Of a stretch of DNA of 38,691 bases, positions 23,990-32,427 are shown in pieces. The position numbers and the translations under genes are program-made. Location: the NCBI GenBank assembly GCA_045592445.1, contig JAZNUV010000016.1, positions 1-38,691 on the forward strand. The letters run 5' to 3'. Below the pieces are notes generated by a model. That model made no database searches. It was not told the origin of the DNA and saw only the letters and a program-made list of their open reading frames with translations. The DNA comes from JAQXGO01 sp045592445 (lineage in GTDB: Bacteria; Bacillota; Clostridia; UMGS1883; UMGS1540). Each line of letters begins with the position of its first letter. Position 1 is the stretch's first letter.

Positions 23990-25763
23990 CCTCAAAGTCT
24001 CCTTTGTGCGTTATAAAAGACTCTGTTCGTCCCTCCATCGGCGGCAGAATCACCGTTTCGCCAAACAGTGTAATTTCCTGCCCTTCGTTTCCGACGTTTA
24101 CAAAAACACGTGTGTTGCCGCGGCAAAAAACCACCACATCTCCCGCCGCATATAAAAAGCGAAGGTCGCCATCGCAAAAATCCGCTTTTTCCTTACGAAG
24201 GCGCAGCATATCCCAAAAGATTGCCTGTACCGCTTTGTCCTCGTTTCCCCACGGGAATGTTGTTCGATTAAAGGGGTCACCATACCCCTCAACGCCCGCC
24301 TCGTCGCCATAATATATACAGGGTACTCCCGGCATTGCCATTTGCAATAAAAGTGCAAGCGGCAAACGCGCCTTTGCAAGCGCGCGTTTTTCAGGCGAAA
24401 GGCGAAATGTGCTTTGCGCGTTTTTATCGTCCGTCGCGGGCGCTTCCCCCAAAACCGTGAGAAGGCGCGGCACATCATGGCTCGACAAAATATTGAGACT
24501 TGCATATAGCGCGGGCGGCGGATAATTTTCCAAAAGCGAAAGCACCCGCGCACGAAAGACTTCAGCAGTCTCTCGTCTTAAGACAAAATCTAAAATTGCC
24601 GCGCGAAGCGGGTAGTTCATCACCCCGTCGAGCTGTGCGCCTGTAAGATATCGCCTTCTTTGTCCGTAGCTGATTTTGATGGACGCATCCTCCCAGACCT
24701 CGCCCAAAATCACCGCTTCCGCATTTTCTGCTTTAACAACACGCCGCAACGCATCTAAGAACGGGTCGGGCAATTCGTCCGCAACGTCAAGCCGCCATCC
24801 CGCCGCGCCGCGTCGCAGCCACTTTTTTACTACGGCATGATCCCCCGTCAGCATAAAATCCATGTAGGAAGGCTCCGTTTCCACAACATTTGGAAGCGTG
24901 GGCATGCCCCACCATGCGTCATAGCCGCCGTCATGAAATGTATACCATGCGCGATACGGCGATTGTTCGCTCTCCTGTGCGCTCTGAAAATAACGGCTAT
25001 CATGCCCTGTATGGCTAAATACGCCGTCCAAAATAACAGAAATTCCCTCTTCTCTTGCCTTTAAAATCAAATAGTCAAACGCTTCGTCGCCGCCGAGGCG
25101 TTCTTCTATCACCTCGTAATCCCGCGTGTTGTAGCCGTGATTGGACGACGAGGCAAAAATCGGATTTAAATAAATGTGCGTGATGCCGTGTGCCTTAAGA
25201 TACGGCAGTTTTTCCGCAACGCCCCATAAAGTGCCACCAAAAAAATCGTCCGCCGTGTAGGTGCCGCCAAACTGCTCTGCCGTAAAATAGGGCGTGTCAC
25301 CCCATGCGCGGAGTGCGTCTTTTTTTTCTGCATTTTCGCCACGGCAAAAGCGGTCGGGAAAAATTTGGTAAACAATCCCGCCTCGGAACGACGCAGGCGT
25401 TTTATACCTTTCGTCATAAACCGTAATTTGATAAAGTGTATCGGGCACGCCCGCGTATGCATCGCCAAAGCCGCCCCACGCGTTTTGATTGTTTCCGTAC
25501 CAAACGCATTCGCCGTCGCCTTCCACCCGAAAATAATAAAAACAAGTTTCTTTCGCTTCGACCGTGCAGGAAAACATACGTCCCCCTAAAAGGTCATAAG
25601 CATAATGCATCGTATATTCGCCGCCGCATGCGGTGCATAAAACCACCTTCTTTGGCATGGTGGCAGAGGCAACGTAAAGCCTCAGCCGCACACGCGTGCC
25701 GCGTTTTACCGCCCCTTTGGGCTTGCGGTAAACCGTGTACTGCGAATTATGCTCTATTCTCAA
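23970..25763 (-). CDS. Cytoplasmic GH13 alpha-glucan hydrolase (TTG start)
   Basis: This 597-residue glycoside hydrolase has an N-terminal beta domain (about 1-115) and a (beta/alpha)8 barrel starting with GGIVYQIFPDRFCRG. The catalytic residues are visible: nucleophile Asp326 in GWRLDVADE, acid Glu355 in ILGEVWED and Asp430 in LSSHDVPR, with DGVFSHTGHD as conserved region I. The lack of a signal peptide indicates cytoplasmic breakdown of imported maltodextrins or glycogen, in the neopullulanase/cyclomaltodextrinase group; exact specificity is not decidable here. The start is TTG 25763 just after the lipoprotein stop; no ATG lies near and the family-like IEHNSQYTVYRKPKGAV follows directly. 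No sugar transporter genes are nearby. Confidence 0.88.
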   Translation of the reverse strand: MRIEHNSQYTVYRKPKGAVKRGTRVRLRLYVASATMPKKVVLCTACGGEYTMHYAYDLLGGRMFSCTVEAKETCFYYFRVEGDGECVWYGNNQNAWGGFGDAYAGVPDTLYQITVYDERYKTPASFRGGIVYQIFPDRFCRGENAEKKDALRAWGDTPYFTAEQFGGTYTADDFFGGTLWGVAEKLPYLKAHGITHIYLNPIFASSSNHGYNTRDYEVIEERLGGDEAFDYLILKAREEGISVILDGVFSHTGHDSRYFQSAQESEQSPYRAWYTFHDGGYDAWWGMPTLPNVVETEPSYMDFMLTGDHAVVKKWLRRGAAGWRLDVADELPDPFLDALRRVVKAENAEAVILGEVWEDASIKISYGQRRRYLTGAQLDGVMNYPLRAAILDFVLRRETAEVFRARVLSLLENYPPPALYASLNILSSHDVPRLLTVLGEAPATDDKNAQSTFRLSPEKRALAKARLPLALLLQMAMPGVPCIYYGDEAGVEGYGDPFNRTTFPWGNEDKAVQAIFWDMLRLRKEKADFCDGDLRFLYAAGDVVVFCRGNTRVFVNVGNEGQEITLFGETVILPPMEGRTESFITHKGDFEDENYNA

Positions 25764-25766
25764 TTT

Positions 25767-26117
25767 TTACCCCACTACTTTTTCAAGACTGACAGCGTTA
25801 TCACGCCCGTCCGCCTCCGTCCTATAATTTACAATAACCATAACGCCCTCATTGATGCCAAGCACTTCTGCATCCGCCTTTGCCCCGTCGGAAAGAAAAA
25901 AGGTGTGTTCCTTCTCCTCTTCCTGTACCACGATTTCCGTGTCAGAAACCGTCTTAACGGTGCCGCGCGCCTTACTTTCCAAGATTGCATTCCCCGTAAT
26001 ATCCTTTCTTTTGGGCGCGGGTGTTGCCGATGGAGAAGGTGCATTTTTTACGATGCGACCGCAACCGCTTATCAAAATTAGCGCAGCCGCCATGAGTGCG
26101 TATGTTCTTTTTTTCAT
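25767..26117 (-). CDS. Small predicted lipoprotein, unknown function
   Basis: I do not recognise this 116-residue protein. It has a lipoprotein signal with lipobox ISGC (Cys19), a Ser/Pro/Ala-rich linker (about 24-36), then a compact region of predicted beta strands (GTVKTVSDTEIVVQEEEKEHTF, GVMVIVNYRTEADG) resembling a small OB-like barrel. It should be anchored on the outer face of the membrane. AAAGGAAC precedes the ATG. It lies 22 nt after the truncated sigG and 3 nt before the GH13 gene, so it is in the same transcript. A link to sporulation is suggested only by position. Confidence 0.75.
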   Translation of the reverse strand: MKKRTYALMAAALILISGCGRIVKNAPSPSATPAPKRKDITGNAILESKARGTVKTVSDTEIVVQEEEKEHTFFLSDGAKADAEVLGINEGVMVIVNYRTEADGRDNAVSLEKVVG

Positions 26118-26139
26118 TCTGATGTTCCTTTCCGAAAAT

Positions 26140-26637
26140 CTAAATATGTTTTCGCATGTTTTCTAAGGCGTTTTTCTCAAGGCGGGAAACCTGTGCCTGC
26201 GATATGCCGATTTCATCCGCAACCTCCATTTGTGTTCGTCCCTGAAAAAAACGCAGGTTTAAAATCAGCTTTTCGCGCGCGGATAGCCGCTTTAATGCTT
26301 CCCGCAGTGCAATTTCCTCCACCCAACTCTCGTCCGTGTTTTTGTTGTCGCTTACCTGGTCCATCACATAGATTGCGTCACCGCCATCGTGATAGACAGG
26401 CTCAAACAGCGAAATCGGGTCTAAAATCGCGTCGAGCGCGTAGACAACCTCTTCCTTCTTAATCCCCATTTCCTTTGCAATTTCGTCAACCGTCGGCTCC
26501 TTCTGCCCGCCAAGCTTTTCCTTTACGGAAAGTGCGCGGTACGCCGTATCTCTTAACGAACGGCTGACGCGTATAGCATTATTATCCCTTAAATATCTGC
26601 GAATTTCACCTATTATCATTGGCATGGGTAAAGCCAT
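26140..26637 (-). CDS. 5'-truncated sporulation sigma-G-like protein (regions 3-4 only)
   Basis: The 165-residue frame is unmistakably the C-terminal part of sigma-G: MIIGEIRRYLRDNN, IRVSRSLRD, FEPVYHDGGDAIYVMDQ, and the region 4 helix-turn-helix TQMEVADEIGISQAQVSRLEK. Normal sigma-G has about 257 residues; here about 95 are missing, including nearly all of region 2 (core binding and -10 recognition). The break lies inside region 2.4, where AVPMIIGEIRR becomes MALPMPMIIGEIRR. Upstream is the intact end of ftsK, whose TGA is 7 nt before this ATG, so no frameshift can restore the front half. AGGAAGAG about 10 nt upstream could drive translation. The remaining frame is clean and conserved. It may be a decaying pseudogene, one half of a split or rearranged gene, or an assembly artefact. 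Confidence 0.82.
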   Translation of the reverse strand: MALPMPMIIGEIRRYLRDNNAIRVSRSLRDTAYRALSVKEKLGGQKEPTVDEIAKEMGIKKEEVVYALDAILDPISLFEPVYHDGGDAIYVMDQVSDNKNTDESWVEEIALREALKRLSAREKLILNLRFFQGRTQMEVADEIGISQAQVSRLEKNALENMRKHI

Positions 26638-26644
26638 GTGAAAA

Positions 26645-28921
26645 TCACTCTTCCTGCATCTGCATTTCATAAAACTGCTGGCGCGTTATGAGCACCTGCC
26701 GCGGCTTACTGCCCTCATGCGGGCCGATAATGCCGCGTGCCTCCATCTGGTCGATGATGCGCCCTGCGCGGGAATAGCCGACCTTCAGTCGCCTTTGTAT
26801 CATGGAAACGGACGCCTGCCCGCTCTCCACGACAATTTCAATAGCCTGCGGCAAAAGTGCATCGTTATCGCCGGCATCATCCTCCGCAGGTTTTTCCTCG
26901 TTTTCAAGATGCTCTAAAATATCCACGTTGTACTCGGCCTCGTAATCACCCTTGATAAATTCCACAATGCGCTCTACCTCTTTGTCGGAAACGAACGCGC
27001 CCTGCAAGCGTACGGGCTTTGATGCGCCAAAAGGCAGATACAACATATCCCCGCGCCCGAGCAGTTTTTCTGCCCCCATCATGTCTAAAATGGTGCGGCT
27101 GTCAATCTGGCTCGATACCGCGAATGCGATGCGGGACGGGATGTTGGCTTTAATCAGTCCTGTAATAACATCCACACTCGGTCTTTGCGTTGCAATGACA
27201 AGGTGCATGCCTGCGGCACGCCCCATCTGTGCGAGGCGGCAAACTGCATCCTCCACATCGTGGGGTGCCACCATCATAAGGTCGGCAAGCTCGTCTATGA
27301 TAATTACGACTTTTTCAATCGTCTTTTCTCCTTCAGATGCCATCAGCTCATTATAATGCGCAATATCACGCACGTTGCAATCGGCAAAAAGCTTGTAGCG
27401 GCGTATCATTTCCGTCACCGCCCAGTTTAAGGCGCCCGCCGCCTTACGCGGCTCCGTCACAACCGGGATTAAAAGATGCGGAATGCCATTATATACGCCA
27501 AGCTCCACCACCTTCGGGTCAATCATCAAAAGGCGTACCTCATCGGGCGTTGCCTTGTAGATCAGGCTTGATATAAGCGTGTTTATGCAGACACTTTTAC
27601 CCGAGCCCGTCGCACCTGCAATCAGAAGGTGCGGCATTTTGGAAATGTCCGCCACATTTGTCTTGCCCGAAATGTCCTTCCCGAGCGCAAATGCCGTTTT
27701 TGCAGGGAAATCCCGAAATTCTGCGGAATCCAAAACGTCTCTTAGGGAAACCGTTGCGATATTTTTGTTTGGAATTTCGATGCCGACTGCCGCCTTCCCC
27801 GGAATCGGGGCTTCAATACGGACGCCGAAAGCGGCAAGATTCAATGCAATATCATCCGCAAGGTTTACAATCTTCGATACCTTTACCCCCACGCTCGGCT
27901 GCAGTTCAAACCGCGTCACACTCGGTCCGCGGCTAACCTCTAGTACCTTCGCCTCCACGCCAAAGCTCTTTAAGGTTTCTACTAATTTACGCGCACTTTC
28001 CCGCAAATCCTCAGGTTTTTCCTTCGCCTTTGCCGTGTGGTTTTCCAAAAGCTCCAGCGTCGGATACACATATTCGCGAACAGGGCGTTCCTTAGTTGCA
28101 ATTTCCGCCTCAATTTCCTCCACCGCCACAGCAGGCTCCTCAACCTCTTCAGGTTTTTCTGTTTTCTCAGGTTTTTCTGTCTTTTCAGCCACCGCGTCCT
28201 CTACAGAAAGCTGGTCGTGGCTAAAAATCTTGATCGAGTCAAAATCAAACGGCTCCTCCTTCTCCTCCGTGTTCTCCTCCCACGGAACATCAGTCGTACG
28301 CGGTGCCTTTTGTTTTTTCTCTTTTTTCTCTTTCCTCTCTGGCACAATCGGCTGTTCCTTTTCCGCTTTTTTTGCCGCGCGGCGCGCCAGAAGGGCGATG
28401 CGCAGCTTTTCCACAACATCGGATACAGAAATGCCGAAAAGCATGATGATAATTCCAAGTATTGCACCGCCAAAAACAACGGCGGATACTGCCTTGCCCG
28501 CAAGCTTATAAAGTGCCGTCGCCAAAAGGCCGCCGATCACGCCGCCTGCCCCTTGTTCCAGATAGTACGCTTTAAAATTCCATGTAAGCGCGCCGCAAAA
28601 CAAATGCAGCATTGCCCCCGCCAAGATCAGCAAAAGTGCGACCATCAGGTAGTAGCGGCGCACAGGTGCAAAATGCCTTTTTAAGAGATAGTGCACGCCG
28701 AACACCATTAAAAACACAGGCAACACATACCCCGAAATTCCAAAAAGGCCAAGCCCTATATTCACCACAAACGAGCCGAGCGGCGAGGCGGCTGCGCTTG
28801 TATAAAAGAAAAGGCATGCAATAATACCTGCGGCAATCCATAAAATCGCCCACACCTCATGCGTCATCATGCCCTTTTGTTTCTTTACTTCCTTTGCAGG
28901 AATTCTTTTTCTGTCCGCCAT
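26645..28921 (-). CDS. DNA translocase FtsK/SpoIIIE
   Basis: This hexameric DNA pump clears chromosomes from the division or sporulation septum. The 758-residue protein has four or five N-terminal membrane helices (about 22-165) and a charged, Glu/Lys/Pro-rich linker (about 180-300). The motor follows, with Walker A GATGSGKSV (436-444), IIDELADLMM as Walker B and the IATQRPSVDVITG segment. The C-terminal gamma winged helix that reads KOPS/SRS sequences (about 690-750, SMIQRRLKVGYSRAGRIIDQMEARG) is present, so it is complete. It may be FtsK or SpoIIIE; the single-copy question cannot be settled here. uppP is 10 nt upstream, and the truncated sigG begins 7 nt after the stop. Confidence 0.95.
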   Translation of the reverse strand: MADRKRIPAKEVKKQKGMMTHEVWAILWIAAGIIACLFFYTSAAASPLGSFVVNIGLGLFGISGYVLPVFLMVFGVHYLLKRHFAPVRRYYLMVALLLILAGAMLHLFCGALTWNFKAYYLEQGAGGVIGGLLATALYKLAGKAVSAVVFGGAILGIIIMLFGISVSDVVEKLRIALLARRAAKKAEKEQPIVPERKEKKEKKQKAPRTTDVPWEENTEEKEEPFDFDSIKIFSHDQLSVEDAVAEKTEKPEKTEKPEEVEEPAVAVEEIEAEIATKERPVREYVYPTLELLENHTAKAKEKPEDLRESARKLVETLKSFGVEAKVLEVSRGPSVTRFELQPSVGVKVSKIVNLADDIALNLAAFGVRIEAPIPGKAAVGIEIPNKNIATVSLRDVLDSAEFRDFPAKTAFALGKDISGKTNVADISKMPHLLIAGATGSGKSVCINTLISSLIYKATPDEVRLLMIDPKVVELGVYNGIPHLLIPVVTEPRKAAGALNWAVTEMIRRYKLFADCNVRDIAHYNELMASEGEKTIEKVVIIIDELADLMMVAPHDVEDAVCRLAQMGRAAGMHLVIATQRPSVDVITGLIKANIPSRIAFAVSSQIDSRTILDMMGAEKLLGRGDMLYLPFGASKPVRLQGAFVSDKEVERIVEFIKGDYEAEYNVDILEHLENEEKPAEDDAGDNDALLPQAIEIVVESGQASVSMIQRRLKVGYSRAGRIIDQMEARGIIGPHEGSKPRQVLITRQQFYEMQMQEE

Positions 28922-28931
28922 TTTTCTCTCC

Positions 28932-29750
28932 TTACAGTATATGTAAAATCATTGCGATTGCACCTGCAAATATGCAGTAATACGAAAAGTAATGAAATTG
29001 ACTGTTTTTTACGAGCTTCAAAAGCCAGCGAATGGCAAAAAAGCCGGAAAGCGCCGCCACAACCATGCCTGCGAGTGCGGGGCCCGCGGCAATCCGTTCG
29101 CCCGCTTCAAATACATCCTTCAAATCAAGGATTGCGGCACCCAAAATTGCAGGAATTGATAAAATAAAGGAAAACTTCATTGCAAATTCCTTTGTATATC
29201 CCACAGCACGCGCGCCGGATATGGTCGAGCCGCTGCGGCTGAGACCGGGCAAAATGGCAAATGCCTGAAAAAGCCCGACCAAAATGGAGGACGGATAGGA
29301 AGCGGTTTCCATGGTATACTTCCCTGCAGGAATTTTATCGCTCACCCATAAAAGTGCGGCCGTGCCAAAAAGTGCAAGCCCAACACCCCAAAGCGGCAGT
29401 TCGCTGATAAAATCCTTGCATAATATTCCCGAAATGCCTGCAGGAATTGTACCGAGAATGACCATCAGTACAAAGCGGCGATACGGCGTTTTAAAATCAG
29501 GTTTGCCGCGCACCAAATCCCACACCATGCCGAAAAAGCCGCGAATCAGCTCCCAAATATCCTTATAATAGACCGCAAACACCGCCGCCAATGTGCCGAT
29601 ATGTAATAAAATATCCATTGTGAGCGACGATTGGAATGCATCTGCTCCCAAAATATCCTTAAAAATTTGCAAATGACCCGAGGAGGACACGGGCAAAAAC
29701 TCCGTCAGCCCCTGCACGAGCCCCAAAAGCATGGATTGTAAGTATTCCAC
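28932..29750 (-). CDS. uppP: Undecaprenyl-diphosphatase UppP/BacA (GTG start)
   Basis: UppP recycles the lipid carrier of wall synthesis by removing phosphate from undecaprenyl diphosphate; it also confers bacitracin tolerance. The 272-residue membrane protein has about eight hydrophobic helices and both active-site motifs: GLVQGLTEFLPVSSSGHL near the N-terminus and GLSRSGSTIS near residue 170. I chose GTG 29750 because GAAGG (29758-29762) lies 7 nt upstream; the longer in-frame GTG at 29756 sits only one base after the SD and is unlikely. An extended -10 promoter at 29785-29790 makes it the first gene of the cluster that runs to rnhA. Confidence 0.93.
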   Translation of the reverse strand: MEYLQSMLLGLVQGLTEFLPVSSSGHLQIFKDILGADAFQSSLTMDILLHIGTLAAVFAVYYKDIWELIRGFFGMVWDLVRGKPDFKTPYRRFVLMVILGTIPAGISGILCKDFISELPLWGVGLALFGTAALLWVSDKIPAGKYTMETASYPSSILVGLFQAFAILPGLSRSGSTISGARAVGYTKEFAMKFSFILSIPAILGAAILDLKDVFEAGERIAAGPALAGMVVAALSGFFAIRWLLKLVKNSQFHYFSYYCIFAGAIAMILHIL

Positions 29751-29784
29751 ATTCACACCTTCTTTAAATTCTGTTTATTTATAC

Positions 29785-29813
29785 AGTATATCATATATTT
29801 TCCAAAAAATCCA
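29785..29813 (-). promoter_or_regulatory. Promoter of the uppP-ftsK cluster
   Basis: On the - strand, TATACT (29785-29790) carries an extended TGA just upstream, with a weak -35 TGGATT (29808-29813) at 17 nt. It lies between the spoIIIA terminator and uppP. Confidence 0.6.
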
Positions 29814-29841
29814 GACATTTTTTATAAGAGACGCACTTTTC

Positions 29842-29884
29842 AAAAAAAAGGAGCGGCACGTCCCTAAAGTCTGCCCGCACCGCC
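29842..29884 (-). terminator. Terminator of the spoIIIA operon
   Basis: On the - strand, GGGCGGTGCG (upstream arm, within 29874-29884) pairs, with some G.U pairs, to CGTGCCGCTCC (29850-29860). An eight-T run (29842-29849) follows. It is placed right after the spoIIIAH stop and before the uppP promoter. Confidence 0.75.
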
Positions 29885-29910
29885 CGCATAAACCCCTGAA
29901 AAATTATGTT

Positions 29911-30408
29911 TTATGCCGTTTCAATTATTTTAATATTTTCTGTGGGAATCCCCGTTTCCCGCGTGATGGTTTCTGCAATTTTGGCAACGTCCTCACTTTT
30001 TAGCCCCGTCGTTTTCACCATCGCAGTTACCTTGCCGTCCGCAATATAAATCACGGTTTCCGGGAATCCTTGCGCACTTAATATACTCTCTGCGTTTGCC
30101 TCTTTTGCGCTATGCGTTGCAATTTCCAAAAGCTTTGTCTCCGCATTTGCCCGAACTTCCGCGGACGCGCCCTCGTCAGCGGCAATCCCCTGCAGGTTCG
30201 CTACACTTTCCGACCGCCCGATTTCGCGTTCAAGGCGCGCTTCGTCAAATACGTCGCCGCCCTCGGCGTCACCGCTTACAAGCTTAACCTCGCCCAGGGT
30301 TTCCGCCGTCTTTTCCTCCTTGCCGTAGGATTGACTCAAATACCCCGCGATTGCAACAAGTGCCGCTACACTGATGACCATAACCTGCTTTCGTTTTAGT
30401 AAAACCAT
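29911..30408 (-). CDS. spoIIIAH: Stage III sporulation protein AH
   Basis: SpoIIIAH is the mother-cell half of the channel that links the mother cell and forespore; its YscJ-like domain pairs with SpoIIQ. The 165-residue protein has an N-terminal anchor (about 8-26, VMVISVAALVAIAGYLS), a charged spacer and a C-terminal domain (about 75-165) with the typical NAETKLLEIA and IYIADGKVTAMVKTTGLKSEDVAKIAETI. spoIIQ is not in the window. It is the last spoIIIA gene, 21 nt after spoIIIAG, followed by a terminator. Confidence 0.93.
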   Translation of the reverse strand: MVLLKRKQVMVISVAALVAIAGYLSQSYGKEEKTAETLGEVKLVSGDAEGGDVFDEARLEREIGRSESVANLQGIAADEGASAEVRANAETKLLEIATHSAKEANAESILSAQGFPETVIYIADGKVTAMVKTTGLKSEDVAKIAETITRETGIPTENIKIIETA

Positions 30409-30429
30409 GTAAAAATCCCCTTCTCCTTT

Positions 30430-30894
30430 TTATTTTGCCGCAAAGACGGCAATATTGTGCACCGGCACATCGTAGAGTGCGCGCACGGCTTCAATAATAT
30501 CAGCGCGTACACGTTTTTCACCGCCACCCTCCGCTACAACCAGCACACCCCGCACGCGCGGCATAATTTCCTTTTGTGCGGCAACGCGTGCCTCTTTCCC
30601 GCTTCCCAATAAAACCACGGATTTCTCATCACCATCTGTGTCGGTAAGCGGCACAATTTCCGTCCCCGTGTCGTACGTCAGGGCAACACGCACGCGCCCG
30701 ACGCCCGCCATATTCCGGAGCACCTCCTCTAAAACTGCGGTTTCGTTTTCCTTCGGTGCTGCTTCTTCTTTTTTGCCTTCGGCAGGGCGGCCAAATGCCA
30801 GGAAAAGCACCCCTATCATTACTATGCCATACAAAAGGACAATATTCTTTTTCTTTGCCAAAAATGCTTCGACCTTATCGGATTTCAACAGCAT
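30430..30894 (-). CDS. spoIIIAG: Stage III sporulation protein AG
   Basis: SpoIIIAG forms a large ring in the intermembrane space of the feeding-tube apparatus. The 154-residue protein has an N-terminal membrane anchor (about 18-36), an acidic linker and a ring-building motif domain with VLRNMAGVGRVRVALTYDTGTEIVP and PRVRGVLVVAEGG, characteristic of SpoIIIAG. B. subtilis SpoIIIAG is about 229 residues, so this is a short version. The start overlaps the spoIIIAF end by 20 bp. Confidence 0.92.
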   Translation of the reverse strand: MLLKSDKVEAFLAKKKNIVLLYGIVMIGVLFLAFGRPAEGKKEEAAPKENETAVLEEVLRNMAGVGRVRVALTYDTGTEIVPLTDTDGDEKSVVLLGSGKEARVAAQKEIMPRVRGVLVVAEGGGEKRVRADIIEAVRALYDVPVHNIAVFAAK

Positions 30895-31270
30895 GCCGTG
30901 CCACCCCCAAATCCTTTTGAATAAAAAGCATCACATTCCCGTCGGGACTGCCTGAAAGTACAATTTTTTCAATCTCGTAATTTTCGCCGACGGTTACATG
31001 CGCTGTTACATCGCCCTTCTCCATAATTGACTTTTCTATTTTTTCACGGTACGCGTCCAAAACCGCGTTTTGATACGTCACATCATCTGCTGCCATCTCG
31101 ATAGCAGGCAAAAGCGCATCACGAGTGCCTGAAAAAAGCGATACGGCAGGTAATAAAATTGCGGCCGTAATGCCAAGCCCGATTACAGGTGCAGCAAACC
31201 GCCGCATGTTGCCTGCAGGCAGAAGCAGATTGGCGAGCGCGGATAGGAGTGCCATCCCTAAAATGCGCAT
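30875..31270 (-). CDS. spoIIIAF: Stage III sporulation protein AF
   Basis: The 131-residue protein has two N-terminal membrane helices (about 1-20 and 27-47) with the SpoIIIAF-like LLPAGNMRRFAAPVIGLGI between and after them. A soluble ring-building-like domain covers about 60-131 (DDVTYQNAVLDAYREKIEKSI, HVTVGENYEIEKIVLSG). It is part of the SpoIIIA transenvelope complex. I chose ATG 31270, with GAGGA (31279-31283) 8 nt upstream; ATG 31285 overlaps the spoIIIAE stop but has no site of its own. Overlaps with both neighbours suggest coupled translation. Confidence 0.87.
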   Translation of the reverse strand: MRILGMALLSALANLLLPAGNMRRFAAPVIGLGITAAILLPAVSLFSGTRDALLPAIEMAADDVTYQNAVLDAYREKIEKSIMEKGDVTAHVTVGENYEIEKIVLSGSPDGNVMLFIQKDLGVARHAVEIR

Positions 31271-31281
31271 AATGTAGGTCC

Positions 31282-32388
31282 TCATGTAACGCCCACCCCC
31301 ACACTGCGCACCATAAGCCCTAAAACGATGACGGATAAAGCTCCGAGCGCGGCAGTCATCGCGCCGATGCCGCTGAGTGCATCTGCCATCGTGGTCAGTG
31401 AGGCGGTGATACGCTTGTCGCTGACAGGCTCTGTCACTGCGGCGGCAAGGCGGTATAGGAGCGAGATGACTAAAATTTTTACAACGGGATACAGCGTCAA
31501 AAGAATTAAAAAGAACATGCCCGCCGCCCCTGCTGCATTTTTTACAGTAAGCGCACCGAACGAAACGGCCTCTGCCGCCTCCGATAAAAAGCCGCCAAGT
31601 AAGGGGACCAAGGTTGAGGCGGCATATTTTACGCCCTTTAGCGTTACGCCATCCAAGGTCCCTGCGGCAAAGCCTGAAACTGTCAAAACTGCCGCATAGA
31701 GCGTAAAGCTTCCCCCGATCAGCCATAGCGCCGTTTTCCGAATGAAAGCGGCAAGCGTAGAAAGCGGCAGTTGTTCGGAAAGATTTCCGACAATGCCGAG
31801 TGCCATCACAAGGTACATGGAAGGAATGCCGACGCGGCTAACGAGTAAAGAGGCACCGCTCATCGCCGCAAGCAGCATCGGATGCACTGCCGCCAAAAAT
31901 GTGCCACCGCTTGATGCGGCGAGCGTTGCGAGCGAGGGTATTGCCGCCGCCGTAAAAATTCCCATATCCTCTGCCGCGCGGCGCGAAATCTCCGCGGCGC
32001 TGTCCGCAGCAGAAACCATAAGCCCCGCTGTTACTGCATACAGGAGGAAAAAGACTGCCTCCCCTGTCCCGTTCGGGGAAAGGCGCAAATTGCCGATTAG
32101 CCCGCTTGTGATGGCGAGTGCAGCCACGCCGAGCGGCGCCCCAAGCGCGACCGTCGCCTCACCGCGTATAAAATTACAAAGCCCGTTCCAGAGTGTCGTT
32201 AAAAACCCCGTGTTGGTTCCCTTTCCGAGCGAGACTGCCGCCTCCCGAAATGAAAAGCCTTCAAAAATTGTCTCGATTCCCGCAAGGCTATCCGCACTCA
32301 CTCCGTCCGCCGCACTGTAGATCGCTTCCTCGGCATGGCACGGCATACACAAGAATAAAATCAGAAAAATGTAGCCTATTTTTTTCAT
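31282..32388 (-). CDS. spoIIIAE: Stage III sporulation protein AE
   Basis: SpoIIIAE is the large polytopic membrane subunit of the SpoIIIA complex. The 368-residue protein starts with a signal-like helix (KKIGYIFLILFLCMPCHA) and has seven or eight later hydrophobic segments. Conserved family stretches include VHPMLLAAMSGA, GFLSEAAEAV and LYRLAAAVTEPVSDKRI near the C-terminus. Length is close to the usual ~390. It follows spoIIIAD by 39 nt with GAGGG before the ATG. Confidence 0.93.
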   Translation of the reverse strand: MKKIGYIFLILFLCMPCHAEEAIYSAADGVSADSLAGIETIFEGFSFREAAVSLGKGTNTGFLTTLWNGLCNFIRGEATVALGAPLGVAALAITSGLIGNLRLSPNGTGEAVFFLLYAVTAGLMVSAADSAAEISRRAAEDMGIFTAAAIPSLATLAASSGGTFLAAVHPMLLAAMSGASLLVSRVGIPSMYLVMALGIVGNLSEQLPLSTLAAFIRKTALWLIGGSFTLYAAVLTVSGFAAGTLDGVTLKGVKYAASTLVPLLGGFLSEAAEAVSFGALTVKNAAGAAGMFFLILLTLYPVVKILVISLLYRLAAAVTEPVSDKRITASLTTMADALSGIGAMTAALGALSVIVLGLMVRSVGVGVT

Positions 32389-32427
32389 GTTGTTCCCTCA
32401 TTATGTACGAAGTTAAAGTATCAGGTC

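Noticed and set aside
27579..28511. A 310-codon + strand frame opposite ftsK
   Set aside because: It is Ser/Phe/Ala-rich, mirrors the Glu/Lys linker and motor of FtsK, and has no start signals.
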